The position numbers were made by a program, and so were the translations under genes. Source: an uncultured Caryophanales bacterium (GTDB lineage Bacteria; Bacillota_I; Bacilli_A; RFN20; CAG-826). Taken from it: a stretch of DNA of 64,000 nt. How positions within the stretch are numbered: position 1 is the stretch's first letter; each line of letters begins with the position of its first letter. Positions 45,501 through 53,389 of this stretch are shown here, piece by piece. The notes below the pieces were generated by a model that saw only the letters and a program-made list of their open reading frames with translations, was not told the DNA's origin and ran no database searches. Where the stretch lies: assembly GCA_937902735.1 (NCBI GenBank), contig CALELS010000014.1, forward strand, positions 90,042 through 154,041, in the 5' to 3' direction.

Positions 45501-46624
45501 TAAACAGTGTTATTAATTGTTGAAGTTGCAGTAATAGTAGCAGTTCCTGGGCCAACACCAGTTAAGGTAATATTAGTACCAGAAGTAGATGATGCACTAC
45601 TCACTGTTACAACTGTAGTATCACTTGATGACCAACTAATTGCTGAGCCATCAGATGATGTTGCGTAAATTGTAGTTGTATCGTCAACAGTAAGAGAAGC
45701 GTTATTTTTTGAAATTGTAACACTTGCACCAGTGTCCCAAGATGCATTAGCACATAGATTTTTAATGGTACTATTGACGTTACCCCAAATTTTACATGCA
45801 TATTCAGGGTGGTCAACGAAGGCATTTCTATTGCCTTGAAGATATTCAGCACCTTCGTTACGATTTTTTTCTCTTTGAGTAACTGGGTAATTAATGTTCC
45901 ATCTAATTAAAGTTTCAAGATTTCCCATTGTGTGACCACTTCCAAAGGATTGACCAGTGACTGAATCAGTTCCGCTTGGTGTAGTGTTATTTGGGGCCAA
46001 AATAAGTTTAGAATTAACTAATGTACAATAGAAAGTAATACGAGCAGCTTCACCACGAGAGTTTGCACTATAGCCAGCTGTATATGGATCCCATCCGTTT
46101 GATGAATGGTTCATTCCTTCTACGAAGAATGAGTTACCACGAGATGAGTTTTCACTTGAAATAGTTGGACGTGGCATATGGATGTCAGCATCTGGATATG
46201 GACTACCAGCATCGCCACCACTACCTCCACCATGAGAATTAGGCCAAACGTGTTCACGGTTCCAACTAGTTGCACTAGTATATGTATAGAATGAAGAAAT
46301 ACGAGTTCCGTATGGTTGTCCATTAGAATCGTATTGAACATAATTGGTATCATAGTCGGTATATTTAAATTGTCCACTTGGGCTCGTTCCCATTGAGCTA
46401 TAGCCAACTGTTGATTGTCTTTTTGATAAGTTTAAATTTCTAAGAGCAGTTAAAAGAGTGTTACCAGATTGAGTTTCATCAATCGAACTATAATATGTTG
46501 CGGCATCGCCGTTAGAGTATGTAGCAAATGTAACATCTGCTTCTTTTTTAGGAAGAACAATCGCAATTGTTCCTACTGCCATCGCCACAAGTGGAGCGAT
46601 TAATAATGCTCTATTTCTTTTCAT
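42590..46624 (-). CDS. cell-surface endonuclease I with Ig-like repeats
   Basis: A 1344-aa exported protein. After the signal peptide, residues 25-290 form an endonuclease I (EndA/NucM) domain with the ββα-metal motif NREHVWPNSHGGG and the family block GNRNAFVDHPEY. A Big_2-like domain follows, then a carbohydrate-binding-like module, three nearly identical 75-residue repeats (DPTGLVITRTYSDSTSDTYTY), another module, one further Ig-like domain, the module shared with the clostripain-like protease, and a C-terminal transmembrane helix plus KKRKED. It would degrade extracellular DNA at the surface, supplying nucleotides. Ribosome binding site AGGACT. Confidence 0.93.
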   Translation of the reverse strand: MKRNRALLIAPLVAMAVGTIAIVLPKKEADVTFATYSNGDAATYYSSIDETQSGNTLLTALRNLNLSKRQSTVGYSSMGTSPSGQFKYTDYDTNYVQYDSNGQPYGTRISSFYTYTSATSWNREHVWPNSHGGGSGGDAGSPYPDADIHMPRPTISSENSSRGNSFFVEGMNHSSNGWDPYTAGYSANSRGEAARITFYCTLVNSKLILAPNNTTPSGTDSVTGQSFGSGHTMGNLETLIRWNINYPVTQREKNRNEGAEYLQGNRNAFVDHPEYACKIWGNVNSTIKNLCANASWDTGASVTISKNNASLTVDDTTTIYATSSDGSAISWSSSDTTVVTVSSASSTSGTNITLTGVGPGTATITATSTINNTVYSATCAVTVSSSGSGGGDTPVGEGLTINVSDVPSSYSSNSFTASNYSFSCSNIGNSYSSGNIQWKSGQGYMYNTTPITNISSITIAAPSTGSFSGTVYVGSSQNPSSGTSYSITGGQTVNISGNPSYFRISAGTVSGGAKSGGITITQAASKTLSSISVATAPTKTTYTAGEYFDPTGLVITRTYSDSTSDTYTYANHTSDFTFSPSTSTALTTSNASVTITYGGKSCNQAISVNAAKTLSSISVSTAPSKTSYYAGENFDPTGLVITRTYSDSTSDTYTYANHTSEFTFTPSTSTALTTGNTSVTITYGGKSTSQAISVSNVTLTSIAVATAPTKTSYTVDETFDPTGLVITRYYNNSTSDTYTYANHTSEFTFSPSTSTLLTTENTSVTITYGGKSTSQAITVSTSGGGGGSTEEGSQRISASSTSTYYLTGDICPTGSTSSATATCDAFDVSWLKNGGSSSIAYTYAEMRVYTSHSFTITPKDGYTITSVVITANSNSYATAVGGSKLTNCTKSVSSSIVTLTPTDGTNAVGFTNSAQSRLNYIVVNYEYESGGSSEPTLSSISLDTTNVKTIYTVGESFTYEGLVVTAYYSDSSSLTVTPTSVSSPDMSTTGAKTITVTYLTVSNTYSITVNAQAVSSITATVSKTYYVGETISASDITVKDNNDNTISTFTFANDGYQFTYSDAISGGSLTNKTFTNAITASNLTCSLTVQVQRKAHDDAGTKDDSVTYTDLPTTYQTSTTQRTAASGIKFIAYNLANYSSKMQFKASGGYFQTTEAMNLKTLTINNRETNALTVYGSTNGTSFSQTITGTNDVYDLTGYSYVKVMKNGSGAAYCASLTITTEGSETATTVADYIMYEDTNGQCSSKFSVAKGYFEGLSTSERTTFMTSNDYVIATARERFEAWATHEGKTITLSNGDYVISPVKSIGNIVLKEHNNVAIIISIVSLIGLGSISAPILLKKRKED
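44285..45060 (-). repeat. three tandem ~250-bp repeats inside the endonuclease gene
   Basis: Three consecutive units at about 44285-44535, 44540-44790 and 44800-45060 encode Ig-like domains differing at only a few positions, including the shared phrase TYANHTS(D/E)FTF(S/T)PSTST. They should recombine readily. Confidence 0.8.
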
Positions 46625-46773
46625 ATTCTAGTCCTACTTTTAACTGGATATTTTCTGTCTACAATAAATAAACAGAACATTTATTATACATATTTGTATT
46701 TTTTTATGTAAGCGTTTTCACATTATTTATGAAAAAGAGGCACTTATGCACCCCTATTTTGATATTAGATTGC

Positions 46774-47646
46774 TTATTTCACATCAGTTTTGGTAAAGAT
46801 AAGAGCGCCAAAACCAACAAATGCTGCTGTGCATAGCAGATTGGTAATGATACCTGAAATGAATGTTAAATTATCGATTGTGAGTTTACCACCAGTTAAG
46901 ATATCTGTTCCGGTATTGGACAAACCATACATTGGGTTAAGAATCTTAAACATTGTTGTAATAAACTTAATAACTTCTTGATCAGGGAACAATCCGGATA
47001 TTGTGCCTACTAATGTTCCTGATAAATAGACACCTAAAATGATAAGAATCACTACCGCAATTGATGGACCAATGTTTCTAAACATTCCTGCAAAGAATGT
47101 GACCATTGCAGCAATTGTAATATAGATAAGAATTGTAAGTATTGTTACTTTGATGAAATATTCAAGATTCATCACACCAGATAAACCTGCTAATCCATTC
47201 ATGTCAAAGCCACCTAGTCCAAAGAGTGAACCAAAGCCTGTAGATAATGCGGTATACCCAACAATAAATAATAAAGAAAGTATAATTGCAGATATTACAA
47301 GTGATAAATACACCGCTAATTTGGAGTGACCAGAAACAATTTTATTTCTAACAGTACCGTGATTGAATTCTAATACGATAAAGGAAACAAGGTTAATCGG
47401 TATTGCAATACCAAAGTTTTGAACTGGGGACAAAGAGCCTACGAACAAAGCTTGTCCTGTACAGAACGTGGCTTTAAATGGTTCTGGATCTGGATTACCA
47501 CTTAGATTAATGAGATATGAGCCTAAATCAAGAGAGAAATAGACTAGAGGAATGATGATAGATAGACCTAGTCCAATAAAAGCTGTGATTCTAAAGGTTA
47601 AATCATGTTTTAAACGAAAGAAGAAAGATTTTAAAAGTCTAAGCAT
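46774..47646 (-). CDS. ABC-2 type permease
   Basis: A 290-aa membrane protein with six hydrophobic segments and the typical opening MLRLLKSFFFRLKHD. A 50-residue outer loop follows TM1. It overlaps the ATPase gene by 8 nt and pairs with it as an exporter, of the type often used for lantibiotic or bacitracin-like peptide resistance; the substrate is not evident. Confidence 0.88.
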   Translation of the reverse strand: MLRLLKSFFFRLKHDLTFRITAFIGLGLSIIIPLVYFSLDLGSYLINLSGNPDPEPFKATFCTGQALFVGSLSPVQNFGIAIPINLVSFIVLEFNHGTVRNKIVSGHSKLAVYLSLVISAIILSLLFIVGYTALSTGFGSLFGLGGFDMNGLAGLSGVMNLEYFIKVTILTILIYITIAAMVTFFAGMFRNIGPSIAVVILIILGVYLSGTLVGTISGLFPDQEVIKFITTMFKILNPMYGLSNTGTDILTGGKLTIDNLTFISGIITNLLCTAAFVGFGALIFTKTDVK

Positions 47647-48835
47647 TTTCTTTTCCTCCTTTCGCGATTAAAGAGAGATAGTAGTCTTCTACAGTTTCAT
47701 CACTTGAATTGATTGATAAAAGTTTGATCTTCTCTTTTGTAAGATAGCCTACGAAATCATTGATATCGACTGAATCATAGATTTTGAAGAGGTTATTAGG
47801 GAAAGATTCAAAGTCTTTAAGACTATATTTCTTGAGTGATTTTTCGACTTTATCAACTTTCTCAGTAACAATATTGAGTGATTTTTTACATCTTTGATGT
47901 AGTTCCATGGTTGTGATTTCTTCAAGAAGTTTACCATGAGAGATAAAGCCATATGTTGTAGCAATCTTTTCAAGTTCACTTAATATATGGGAAGAAATAA
48001 GAATTGTAATACCTTCTTTTTGATTTAATTCAATTAATAAATCACGAAGCTCAGCAATGCCTTGAGGATCTAGTCCATTCATTGGTTCATCAAGCATCAA
48101 TAGATCTGGATGATTCATTAAAGAAAGAGCAATTCCAAGTCGTTGTCTCATACCTAAAGAGAAATTCTTAACTTTCTTTTTACCAACGTTTTCAAGATGA
48201 ACTTTTTTAAGTAATTCATTTCTTTCATCTTCGCTTTGTTTGATACCAAGATACATTTCTTGGAAAATCATATTATCTCTTGCAGTCATAGTAGGCACTA
48301 AAGAGGTGGCTTCTACGATAGCTGCCATATGTTCACGAGCTTTATTTATTTTATATGATTTAGAAGATACTCCAAAAAGAGTAAATGAACCTTTGGTTGG
48401 TTCTGCTAAACCACTTATTAAACGCATAATTGTGGTCTTTCCTGAACCATTTTCTCCAACAAAGCCATAGATTGTGCCTTTTTTAACGTGCATATTGATG
48501 TGATCAATGACAACATGACTTCCATATTTTTTCACTAAATCATGAGTTTCAATTAAGATTTCATCTGATTCTTTGCTGGTTTTTTCTTCTTTTTTAAGAT
48601 CTTCATCCTTTGTTATAGAGTAATCCACTAAAAGGAGGATACCTGCAACTAAGGAGACAAAGATTAAAGAGAAAATAGCGTGACTTAATTTCTTTTTTCT
48701 ATCTTCCTCATCAATGTTTTTAACAATGATGATTCCTAAAATTAATGGAACGATAAGTTCAAATCTTAAAATAGAAAAAATAATTAAAAAGATTTTGGCT
48801 ATTTTTCTCAATTTATTATTTTTATTATTATCCAT
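47639..48835 (-). CDS. ABC exporter ATPase with N-terminal membrane segments
   Basis: A 398-aa protein. The ATPase core starts only at about residue 92 and has Walker A GENGSGKTT, signature FSLGMRQR and Walker B LLMLDEPMNGLDP, as in BcrA/lantibiotic exporters. The first 75 residues contain two transmembrane segments (RFELIVPLILGIIIV and HAIFSLIFVSLVAGILLLV), which ordinary ABC-2 ATPases do not have. The ATG at 48835 is chosen because GAGGAAAAG precedes it; the open frame upstream to 48895 has no ribosome binding site. Confidence 0.88.
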   Translation of the reverse strand: MDNNKNNKLRKIAKIFLIIFSILRFELIVPLILGIIIVKNIDEEDRKKKLSHAIFSLIFVSLVAGILLLVDYSITKDEDLKKEEKTSKESDEILIETHDLVKKYGSHVVIDHINMHVKKGTIYGFVGENGSGKTTIMRLISGLAEPTKGSFTLFGVSSKSYKINKAREHMAAIVEATSLVPTMTARDNMIFQEMYLGIKQSEDERNELLKKVHLENVGKKKVKNFSLGMRQRLGIALSLMNHPDLLMLDEPMNGLDPQGIAELRDLLIELNQKEGITILISSHILSELEKIATTYGFISHGKLLEEITTMELHQRCKKSLNIVTEKVDKVEKSLKKYSLKDFESFPNNLFKIYDSVDINDFVGYLTKEKIKLLSINSSDETVEDYYLSLIAKGGKENA

Positions 48836-48924
48836 TTCTTTTCCTCGAAATATAAAATTATCATAGTTAATATTTTCTTTGAAGAAAAAGAACACTTATG
48901 TGACAATGTTACTAAAATATGTAT

Positions 48925-49827
48925 ATGAAGAAATTTAAATTGTTTAGTTTATTATTCGTTTCATTCTCGCTTCTTTTAACTTCATGTGAAAATAAGAAAA
49001 AACCAAGTGAGCAAGTTATTGAATATGAGAATTACACTTTATATCAAGATGTATCTTATGCGGATGAATATCGAAATAGATTTGACATTGTTTTCCCTAA
49101 AGAAGTTACTTCAAAAGAAGGCGTGCTTGTACTTATTCATGGAGGAGCTTGGGTAGCGGGAGATAAAGAAAATTGTAGAGATTTAATGATTGAATATTCG
49201 CTTAAATACAAGATTTCTGTAGCATCTATTGGTTATGAATATGCATCAGAAAGAGTGCATTATTTTGATTTATTAACTGATATAAATGAAGCATTAAATG
49301 GAATTAAAGAGACTGCAAGTAAAGTTGATTATTCACTTAATAAAGTAATGCTTATGGGAGGAAGTGCAGGAGCACATCTTTCTCTTTTATATGGATATAA
49401 AATGAGAACTATTTCACCTTTAACTGTTAAAGGAGTTATCTCTTTAGCAGGTCCATCTAATTTAACTGATGAAAATTTCTTTAATGGAGAAGGAGATTTA
49501 CAAAATAGTATTACTTCAGCGATAGAAAAGATTTCTGGAACAAATCTAAAAGATGGCATTTCTGATGATGAAAAGAGCAAATTATTAGATGCTTCACCTA
49601 TTAAATATATAAACGCAAATACATGCCCTACTTTAATAGCACATGGTGAGAAAGATGATGTAGTGCCTTATTCAAACGCAATAACATTAAAAGAAAAATT
49701 AGATTCTTTAAATATTAAAAATGACCTAGTTAGTTTTCCAACCTCTGGTCATGGACTTGATAAAGACGAAGATTCAAAAGAACAATTAAATAACCTAATT
49801 GATCAATATATGCAAGTTCTAAAATAG
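48925..49827 (+). CDS. esterase-like lipoprotein (alpha/beta hydrolase)
   Basis: A 300-aa lipoprotein (lipobox LLLTSC). The hydrolase domain has the oxyanion motif LIHGGAWVAGD, the nucleophile LMGGSAGAHLSLL, the acid in HGEKDDVVP and the histidine in SGHGLDKD. It resembles carboxylesterases of the BD-FAE/HSL type acting on acylated sugars outside the cell. TAAAAT (48913-48918) is 6 nt before the ATG at 48925; the ATG at 48919 directly follows the hexamer and is less likely. Confidence 0.9.
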   Translation: MKKFKLFSLLFVSFSLLLTSCENKKKPSEQVIEYENYTLYQDVSYADEYRNRFDIVFPKEVTSKEGVLVLIHGGAWVAGDKENCRDLMIEYSLKYKISVASIGYEYASERVHYFDLLTDINEALNGIKETASKVDYSLNKVMLMGGSAGAHLSLLYGYKMRTISPLTVKGVISLAGPSNLTDENFFNGEGDLQNSITSAIEKISGTNLKDGISDDEKSKLLDASPIKYINANTCPTLIAHGEKDDVVPYSNAITLKEKLDSLNIKNDLVSFPTSGHGLDKDEDSKEQLNNLIDQYMQVLK

Positions 49828-49942
49828 AACTGATAATCAACATTACGAGTAGAAAGAATCATACGTTGTAACGTCTTGGTTCATAGCTTTTCTATATATC
49901 CTTTTATAATTATAAAGGGAGACAAGAATTAAAAAGACTAAA

Positions 49943-50740
49943 TTAGAAGAATTCAATGCAATCTAAAATCATCATTATGACAAAACCTATGATGAATGAC
50001 CATACACCAAAATGGTCATGTCCTTCACTTGTTAGTTCTGGCACCATTTCTTCAATTACAACATAGATCATACATCCTGCTGCAAAAGCTAAAGCCCATG
50101 GCATGATTCCTTGGATTTGCATAGCAAGGAATAAACCAATAACTGCAGCAATTGGCTCTACTATTCCAGATAACATTCCAAATAAGAAGGCTTTAAACGA
50201 TGAACCTGTTTCGCTTTTGATTGGAAGAGAAACTACCGCTCCTTCTGGGATATTTTGAATGCCTATACCGATTGCAAGAAGTAAGGCTCCTATTAAAAGA
50301 GAAGTATTATTTTGTTGAGATAGGGCAACACCAAAGGCAATACCAACAGATAAACCTTCTGGGACATTATGGATTGTAACTGCTAAAAACATTTTTGATG
50401 TCTTTGACATCTTTTTTGAAGGCAAGCCTTCATCTTGTTTTTCTTTGTTATGGAAGTGAGGTACTAATTTATCTATTCCCCATAAGAAGAGAGCGCCTAA
50501 AATAACACTTATAGCAACTACTAACCATGTAGGCATGTAAGATACTTTGGTTTCTAAAGCAGGTTTAATAAGAGAAAAGAAAGAAGCAGACAACATTACT
50601 CCTGATGCAAAACCTACAAATATCTTATTTAATCTAGGAGATATTTCTTTTTTACGAACAAAGAAAACAAATAGAGCGCCTAAAGTTGTACAAACAAATA
50701 TTAAAGGAATACCAATTAATGGATAGACAAATTCTCTCAT
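49943..50740 (-). CDS. ZIP family zinc transporter
   Basis: A 265-aa ZIP/ZupT-GufA-type transporter with eight membrane segments and both metal-site helices: TIHNVPEGLSVGIAFG in TM4 and IGIQNIPEGAVVSLP in TM5. ZIP proteins take up Zn(II) or other divalent metals. The ATG follows the HMA-protein stop by 1 nt, so the two are translated as one operon under the operator at 51011. Confidence 0.94.
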   Translation of the reverse strand: MREFVYPLIGIPLIFVCTTLGALFVFFVRKKEISPRLNKIFVGFASGVMLSASFFSLIKPALETKVSYMPTWLVVAISVILGALFLWGIDKLVPHFHNKEKQDEGLPSKKMSKTSKMFLAVTIHNVPEGLSVGIAFGVALSQQNNTSLLIGALLLAIGIGIQNIPEGAVVSLPIKSETGSSFKAFLFGMLSGIVEPIAAVIGLFLAMQIQGIMPWALAFAAGCMIYVVIEEMVPELTSEGHDHFGVWSFIIGFVIMMILDCIEFF

Positions 50741-50741
50741 A

Positions 50742-50990
50742 TTATTTCCATCCTAAAATTGTCCTTTTTGCTTCACTTACTTCAAATGAAGTTATTTTAT
50801 ATCCTGTTGAATCTAAGATTTTATGGAAATCATCAAGTGATAGATTATCTTCGAGGATAACCACTACTTTATTGGTGATATGTGATGCATTTATTTTTTT
50901 AACTTTGATAGCTTTACGAATTGCATCTTCAACATGCATCTCACACATTTCACATCTCATAGTGTCTATTCCTAATACATATTTGTTCAT
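50742..50990 (-). CDS. heavy-metal-associated (HMA) domain protein
   Basis: An 82-aa CopZ-like protein, with the metal-binding motif MRCEMC in IDTMRCEMCEMHV and a ferredoxin-like fold pattern. It could chaperone Zn or Cu for the adjacent transporter. The ATG at 50990 is preferred over upstream codons because AAAGGAGC lies 5 nt before it. Confidence 0.88.
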   Translation of the reverse strand: MNKYVLGIDTMRCEMCEMHVEDAIRKAIKVKKINASHITNKVVVILEDNLSLDDFHKILDSTGYKITSFEVSEAKRTILGWK

Positions 50991-51010
50991 AAGTGCTCCT
51001 TTCATCAATA

Positions 51011-51026
51011 GTTAGTCTTTACTAAC
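51011..51026 (-). promoter_or_regulatory. operator-like inverted repeat before HMA-ZIP operon
   Basis: A perfect 6-bp inverted repeat, GTTAGT-4-ACTAAC, lies about 9 nt downstream of a minus-strand TATAAT (51041-51036), i.e. over the transcription start. Its position and form suit a metalloregulator site. Confidence 0.5.
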
Positions 51027-51182
51027 CATCACAAGATTATAACACTTACTTTTATTAATAAAAGAGATATACTCAAAAAACATAATTCCTAAAATAAAAA
51101 GTTAATAAAAATTATTCTGATTTAAAGTCTCAAATATTAAATGGTGGTAAGACGATATTTTTTATTCTTTGGTGAAATAGAA

Positions 51183-51223
51183 ATACAAATCAAGGTTTTG
51201 CCGATAGGTTGAAGAAGTCCTTT
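51183..51223. repeat. 41-nt dispersed repeat, copy A
   Basis: This 41-nt segment is identical to 55801-55841. It lies in the 378-nt spacer 50991-51368, which otherwise holds only the metal operator and a terminator. Confidence 0.85.
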
Positions 51224-51269
51224 TCTAAGACACATAACGAGAATTATTTCTCATTGAAATGTCAAATAA

Positions 51270-51299
51270 AAACCGACTAAGCATTAGCCTAATCGGTCT
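51270..51299 (-). terminator. rho-independent terminator
   Basis: Minus-strand stem ACCGATTAGGC/GCTTAGTCGGT (mostly paired) with a 4-nt loop and a T5 tail, downstream of the lipoprotein ending at 51369. Confidence 0.8.
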
Positions 51300-51368
51300 T
51301 AGTTATTGACATTCTTTTCTTTATTAGAGCGAACTAATGTAATGCTGGGCAATTCAGCGGGATTGCCT

Positions 51369-52271
51369 TTAAAAATATGATTTCACAAATGTCATTCCTT
51401 CAAACGTCAAAACATCATCTTCAGCGTTGTATGTGAAGGTGAGCACATCGCCCTCGCTATATTTTGGAGTATAGATATTATAATTTTCGATTTTAGATAT
51501 TGTAAACGAAAGTTCTTTTGTATCATCATCATAATTAAAGTCATCATAACGATAATTAATTTTGGCGCTAGAATCATAATATGTTGTATATTGGTCTAAA
51601 TAGAGGGTATATTTCAAACCATTCCCATTCCAACGCGTTCCAACAAAATAGCTCTTATCGGTTCCTAATGCTGGAATGATTATGGATTGGGCTTCTATTT
51701 CGTTTGTCCCTTCAGCATCAGAATAGAATTTGCCACATCTTTCGCAGCTCCAATATTCGATGTTGCCATCTTCAAGGCGAGTTGCGGCTTTTGCTTCGTG
51801 ATGAGTTATAGTATGATGAGCCGGAATGATCCAACCATTGTTTTCGATTTCGTTTGTCCCTTCGGCATCAGAATAGAATTTGCCACATCTTTCGCAGCTC
51901 CAATAAGCACTATCGCCGGCCTCTGTACATGTTTCGGCATGAGATTCATGAGCGGTTAAATCATGGCCAATCGCTTCTAAAGTGATGTCCTTGGTTTGAT
52001 CAACGAATGTTTCGCTAGTAAAATCGGCGGTATATCTCTTCAAACCATCCTCTTCGCATTTTGCTTCTTCAACCACTTTGTAGGTAGAATTGACAGTTTC
52101 AGTTTCGACGTGACTCTCATCATCTTTACAGACTCTTGTCGCGGTGCAAGTTGAATTGTCACTTGACCATGTGTAAATCACTTCTCCCCAATCGTGAGAA
52201 TGAGAATTACAACCCGCTAAAAGACCAATAGCCATAAGAGCAGACGTCATTAAGACTAATTTCTTTTTCAT
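51369..52271 (-). CDS. lipoprotein with duplicated CxxC motif segment
   Basis: A 300-aa lipoprotein (lipobox GLLAGC). The mature part carries repeated Cys-pair segments: CTATRVCKDD, then two almost identical copies of YWSCERCGKFYSDAEG in tandem. This Cys-rich repeat type recurs in surface proteins of gut Bacillota; its function is unknown. The C-terminal 90 residues are strand-rich. The ATG at 52271 follows AAGGAA; the upstream in-frame ATG at 52310 has no ribosome binding site. It is divergent from a TetR gene that probably controls it. Confidence 0.83.
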   Translation of the reverse strand: MKKKLVLMTSALMAIGLLAGCNSHSHDWGEVIYTWSSDNSTCTATRVCKDDESHVETETVNSTYKVVEEAKCEEDGLKRYTADFTSETFVDQTKDITLEAIGHDLTAHESHAETCTEAGDSAYWSCERCGKFYSDAEGTNEIENNGWIIPAHHTITHHEAKAATRLEDGNIEYWSCERCGKFYSDAEGTNEIEAQSIIIPALGTDKSYFVGTRWNGNGLKYTLYLDQYTTYYDSSAKINYRYDDFNYDDDTKELSFTISKIENYNIYTPKYSEGDVLTFTYNAEDDVLTFEGMTFVKSYF

Positions 52272-52367
52272 ATGAATTTCCTTTCCTATAATGACGTGAA
52301 TAAAATTCACTTACAAATAAAATTAATCATTTAACGAAATATAATCAAGCAAAACAAGCCTTAACTA

Positions 52368-52388
52368 TACTTTCGAATATTCAAAGTA
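52368..52388. promoter_or_regulatory. TetR operator, copy 1
   Basis: Inverted repeat TACTTT-N9-AAAGTA with a GAATATTC core, overlapping the -35 region of a TATAAT promoter (52401-52406) for the TetR gene and lying upstream of the divergent lipoprotein gene. It is identical at 57515-57535. Confidence 0.65.
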
Positions 52389-52434
52389 AAGTTATTGATG
52401 TATAATGAGTAAAAATTAAACATAATCTGCGAAT

Positions 52435-53022
52435 ATGAGAAATCCAGACAAAACCAAAAAAGAATTTGAGAAATCATTATTCAAACTATTATCAAAAAAG
52501 AACTATCATGATATCACTATTAATGAGATATGTTCTTTAGCTAATAAGACAAAGATGACCTTCTATCATTACTATAAGGATAAAGACAATTTGCTAGCTC
52601 TAGCTTCAATTAATTTAATCAACGAAGAATATAACGAAGCATACAGAAAAATCTTAAGAAAAGAAACCGATCAGGAAGAAATCGAATACCAATCGATATT
52701 GGTTACCTATGATTGGGTAGCGAAACATTATAAGCAAATCCAAAATCTCATCCATGAAGGCGATACATTTCCGATGGAAATATTTAAAAATGCTTTATCT
52801 AATAATTATAGTAAATATATGACTGAGACGATTAAATCTGTTGGTTATGATGTTCCTAGTGATTATTTATCTATATTCTTCTTTGAAGGATTATATGGTT
52901 CGTGCATATATTACGCTGAGCAACTAAAAAATAAAAAAGATAAGAAAAAAGTTAAAGAAGATATTAAAAAACTTAGCCGTTTCTGGGCTAAGCTTATAAT
53001 GTTCGCCACGAAAGAAAACTAA
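52435..53022 (+). CDS. TetR family regulator, copy 1
   Basis: A 195-aa TetR/AcrR-type repressor. The N-terminal helix-turn-helix reads LSKKNYHDITINEICSLANKTKMTFYHYYKDKDNLL, followed by a helical ligand domain of the C-terminal type seen in Bacillota TetR proteins. It differs from the copy at 57581 by two residues (I/V in DIT(I/V)NEI and F/S near the C-terminus). It has no clear Shine-Dalgarno. It probably represses itself and the divergent lipoprotein. Confidence 0.93.
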   Translation: MRNPDKTKKEFEKSLFKLLSKKNYHDITINEICSLANKTKMTFYHYYKDKDNLLALASINLINEEYNEAYRKILRKETDQEEIEYQSILVTYDWVAKHYKQIQNLIHEGDTFPMEIFKNALSNNYSKYMTETIKSVGYDVPSDYLSIFFFEGLYGSCIYYAEQLKNKKDKKKVKEDIKKLSRFWAKLIMFATKEN

Positions 53023-53055
53023 GTTGCAATCATAAGTAAGTATGCGAATTGGTTA

Positions 53056-53385
53056 TTAAGAAAATATATATTCTATTTCCGTTTTTGTTATTAAAACAGC
53101 ATCGGTATTGATTTTCTTTTTTAATTCTTGACTAAGCAAATTAACTTCTTGTTCATTGATACCGATAATGATGATTCTTAAACTAGTTTCTGTGGTATAA
53201 CCTTTGTTATGTTTATATCCACCCAGTTGTGTGAGTAAAGAAAAATTTATTTCTTTTTCTATACATATTTCACGTAATAAATCCTTAAAATCATCAATAC
53301 TTAAGATTTCTTCATATGAATCCTTATCTTTAATACCGATGAATATTTCGTATTTAATTCCTTTTTTAAATCCGTTATTGCTCAT
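53056..53385 (-). CDS. small protein, tandem paralogue A, unknown
   Basis: A 109-aa protein with YEIFIGIKDKDSY, a FSLLTQLGGYKHNKGYTTE block and IIIIGINEQEVNLLSQELKKK. It is a diverged paralogue of the next gene upstream (53390-53707), about a third identical by eye with collinear blocks. The fold looks like a small alpha/beta (ferredoxin-like) domain, reminiscent of DUF3574-type proteins. No function can be given. The two genes are 4 nt apart and co-transcribed. Confidence 0.72.
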   Translation of the reverse strand: MSNNGFKKGIKYEIFIGIKDKDSYEEILSIDDFKDLLREICIEKEINFSLLTQLGGYKHNKGYTTETSLRIIIIGINEQEVNLLSQELKKKINTDAVLITKTEIEYIFS

Positions 53386-53389
53386 ATAT

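Larger units (their letters stand above)
52345..53045. repeat. ~700-bp duplication, copy 1 (TetR unit)
   Basis: This segment, operator to just after the TetR stop, is repeated in the same orientation at 57492-58191. Coding DNA and operator are almost identical; the 33-34 nt between the -10 box and the ATG have diverged. Confidence 0.9.

Noticed and set aside
32188..46624. LPXTG or sortase anchoring of the large surface proteins
   Set aside because: No LPXTG-like motif precedes the C-terminal helices, and the clostripain-like protein has no C-terminal helix at all.
49890..49925. Near-palindrome CCTTTTATAATTATAAAGGG as an operator
   Set aside because: It is AT-rich, lies between converging genes and has no promoter context.
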